Source of the DNA: Methylophilaceae bacterium
GTDB lineage: Bacteria; Pseudomonadota; Gammaproteobacteria; Burkholderiales; Methylophilaceae
DNA length: 8,073 nucleotides
NCBI GenBank assembly: GCA_010031285.1
Contig: RHAY01000030.1
Coordinates: forward strand, 1 to 8,073
Reading direction: 5' to 3'
Below are positions 7,399 to 8,073 of this stretch, in pieces. The notes beneath the pieces were generated by a model that was given only the letters and a program-made list of their open reading frames with translations, made no database searches and was not told the origin of the DNA. Numbering within the stretch: position 1 is the first letter of the stretch; each line of letters opens with the position of its first letter. The translations under genes were made by a program, and so were the position numbers.

Positions 7399-8073
7399 CT
7401 AATTTGCCGGATAGTAAGTCAATGGCAGTATACATACTTTCGCCTCTGCATTCAGCGTGGATATCACTCTTAGGTAGATGAATGGTAGCTTCGGCAATAT
7501 GCTAATGCCTTGATTCTTTAATAATAAGACAATTTCATTATCTGAAAGTGGTTTTTTCGGATCTTCTTGTTTAATGACTTCTTTAATTTTAGCCCTAATT
7601 GCGGTAGATGCAAGTTCATTCCCTGATGCGCTATCAATTGAGCTGCCGAAGAAAAATTTGAGCTCATAAATACCACGGGGCGTATTAATATATTTATTTG
7701 ATGTAACCCGGGAAATCGTGGATTCATGAAGGCCTACCTCTTCAGCAATCTCTCTTAAAACAAGAGGCTTCATCATAGATTCGCCATGTTCTAAAAAATC
7801 TTTTTGATGTCTCATAATTGCTTCAGAGACCTTAAGGATTGTGATAAAGCGCTGTTGAATATTTTTTACAATCCACTTGGCTTCCTGAATTTGACTTGAT
7901 AAATGATGAGATACATCATTTTGTGAATTTTTTATTAAGTCTCGATAAATATGATTTAAGCGGAGCTTTGGGATAGCTTGCTCATTTAATGAAACTTGCC
8001 ATTTAGCTTTAACTTTTTTGACATTCACTTCATGCTGAATGAAATGGTGGCTTTCAATAGTGGAAAATATATT
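7399..8073 (-). CDS. rpoN: RNA polymerase sigma-54 factor, C-terminally truncated (5' end outside window)
   Basis: The frame is open to the right edge (first visible residues NIFSTIESHHF), so the true start lies outside; a GTG at 8028 is internal. The visible part covers the core-binding region end (IQEAKWIVKNIQQRFITILKV, then HQKDFLEHG) and the DNA-binding domain with its helix-turn-helix LREIAEEVGLHESTISRVTS (about 7690-7758), then TPRGIYELKFFF and STAIRAKI. Conservation is excellent up to LSDNEIVLLLKNQGIS. The family then continues with the RpoN box ARRTVAKYRE, which contacts the -24 promoter element; here it is replaced by 32 unrelated residues ending at a TAG at 7401-7399. Those residues are hpf sequence read out of frame. 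Sigma-54 lacking the RpoN box is not expected to recognise promoters normally. It heads the visible operon. Confidence 0.88.
   Translation of the reverse strand, partial: NIFSTIESHHFIQHEVNVKKVKAKWQVSLNEQAIPKLRLNHIYRDLIKNSQNDVSHHLSSQIQEAKWIVKNIQQRFITILKVSEAIMRHQKDFLEHGESMMKPLVLREIAEEVGLHESTISRVTSNKYINTPRGIYELKFFFGSSIDSASGNELASTAIRAKIKEVIKQEDPKKPLSDNEIVLLLKNQGISILPKLPFIYLRVISTLNAEAKVCILPLTYYPAN
7436..7447 (-). promoter_or_regulatory. Possible internal ribosome binding site in hpf remnant
   Basis: AGAGG (7447-7443) precedes an in-frame ATG (7435-7433) by 7 bases. It also encodes conserved HPF residues, so it may be coincidental. If used, it would keep ribosomes translating to the hpf stop and so into hprK. 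Confidence 0.25.
7498..7504 (-). other. Deletion junction joining rpoN to hpf
   Basis: On the minus strand the rpoN-like reading ends at GGC-ATT-AGC-ATA (7509-7498) and the hpf-like reading begins at CAT-ATT-GCC-GAA (7501-7490) in a different frame. A single deletion removing the last 25-35 rpoN codons, the intergenic gap and the first 40-55 hpf codons would produce this. A short overlap around 'AGCAT' may mark microhomology. A false join in the assembly would look the same. Confidence 0.8.

Larger units (their letters stand above)
7316..7501 (-). pseudogene. hpf: Ribosome hibernation promoting factor, C-terminal remnant lacking its N-terminal half
   Basis: In this frame the minus strand encodes 61 residues beginning H-IAEATIHLPKSDIHAE, followed by SMYTAIDLLSGKLDRQVIKYKE and ending GGLKHQSIE. 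This is the well-conserved C-terminal part of short HPF (YhbH/RaiA family), a protein that binds the 30S subunit and promotes inactive 100S ribosomes in stationary phase. The family is about 95-110 residues, so roughly the first 40-55 are missing. A TAG stop (7504-7502) lies directly upstream in frame, followed by the rpoN coding region in another frame. The remaining sequence shows no decay, so the loss looks recent or artefactual. An internal ATG at 7435 with AGAGG 7 bases upstream could produce a 39-residue peptide, but this would lack most of the fold. Confidence 0.85.

Noticed and set aside
7499..7504. Programmed frameshift producing an RpoN-HPF fusion
   Set aside because: A -1 shift would be needed within a few bases after the TAG at 7504-7502, and no slippery heptamer or downstream stem is visible. 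The fusion would still lack the RpoN box and the HPF N-terminus, so a deletion explains the data better.
7518..7727. Separate small gene of 69 codons on the minus strand
   Set aside because: It lies wholly inside rpoN in another frame, has no recognisable motif, and the rpoN frame is strongly conserved there.

Overview
The window is compact, AT-rich bacterial DNA with almost no intergenic space. The gene set and order (rpoN, hpf, hprK, rapZ, a mannose-type EIIA, ptsH, ptsI) are typical of Betaproteobacteria. Strong A/T preference at third codon positions and overlapping or near-abutting genes suggest a small streamlined genome, for example the OM43 / 'Candidatus Methylopumilus' type of Methylophilaceae. 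That placement is inferred from gene order and composition, not from a search.

Layout: at the left edge (2-658, + strand) is the C-terminal part of an NtrX-type response regulator. It ends one base from a convergent block in which everything else lies on the minus strand. In transcription order, right to left, the block is: rpoN (sigma-54, entering from beyond the right edge), a remnant of hpf (ribosome hibernation factor), hprK (HPr kinase/phosphorylase, catalytic domain only), rapZ, a mannose-family PTS EIIA, ptsH (HPr), ptsI (Enzyme I), prlC (oligopeptidase A) and xthA (exonuclease III). Gaps range from a 7-nt overlap to 17 nt, so this is probably one operon. No stretch longer than 300 bases lacks a gene.

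How the genes work together: EI, HPr and EIIA form a phosphorelay with no sugar permease in the window, so its role is probably regulatory. HprK would add a second phosphate input on HPr Ser46, which is present. RapZ is a nucleotide-binding RNA-regulatory adapter commonly linked to this locus.

The most notable observation is at about 7498-7504. The sigma-54 reading frame is well conserved up to 'LLKNQGIS', then runs out of frame into the C-terminal half of hpf. The RpoN box of sigma-54 and the N-terminal half of HPF are both gone, as expected from one deletion joining the two genes (or from an assembly error). Independently, the NtrX-type protein at the other end has lost the usual residues at Walker B, sensor I, the arginine fingers and sensor II, but keeps an intact Fis-type DNA-binding domain. 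Both ends of the window therefore point to loss of sigma-54-dependent transcription activation in this lineage or strain.
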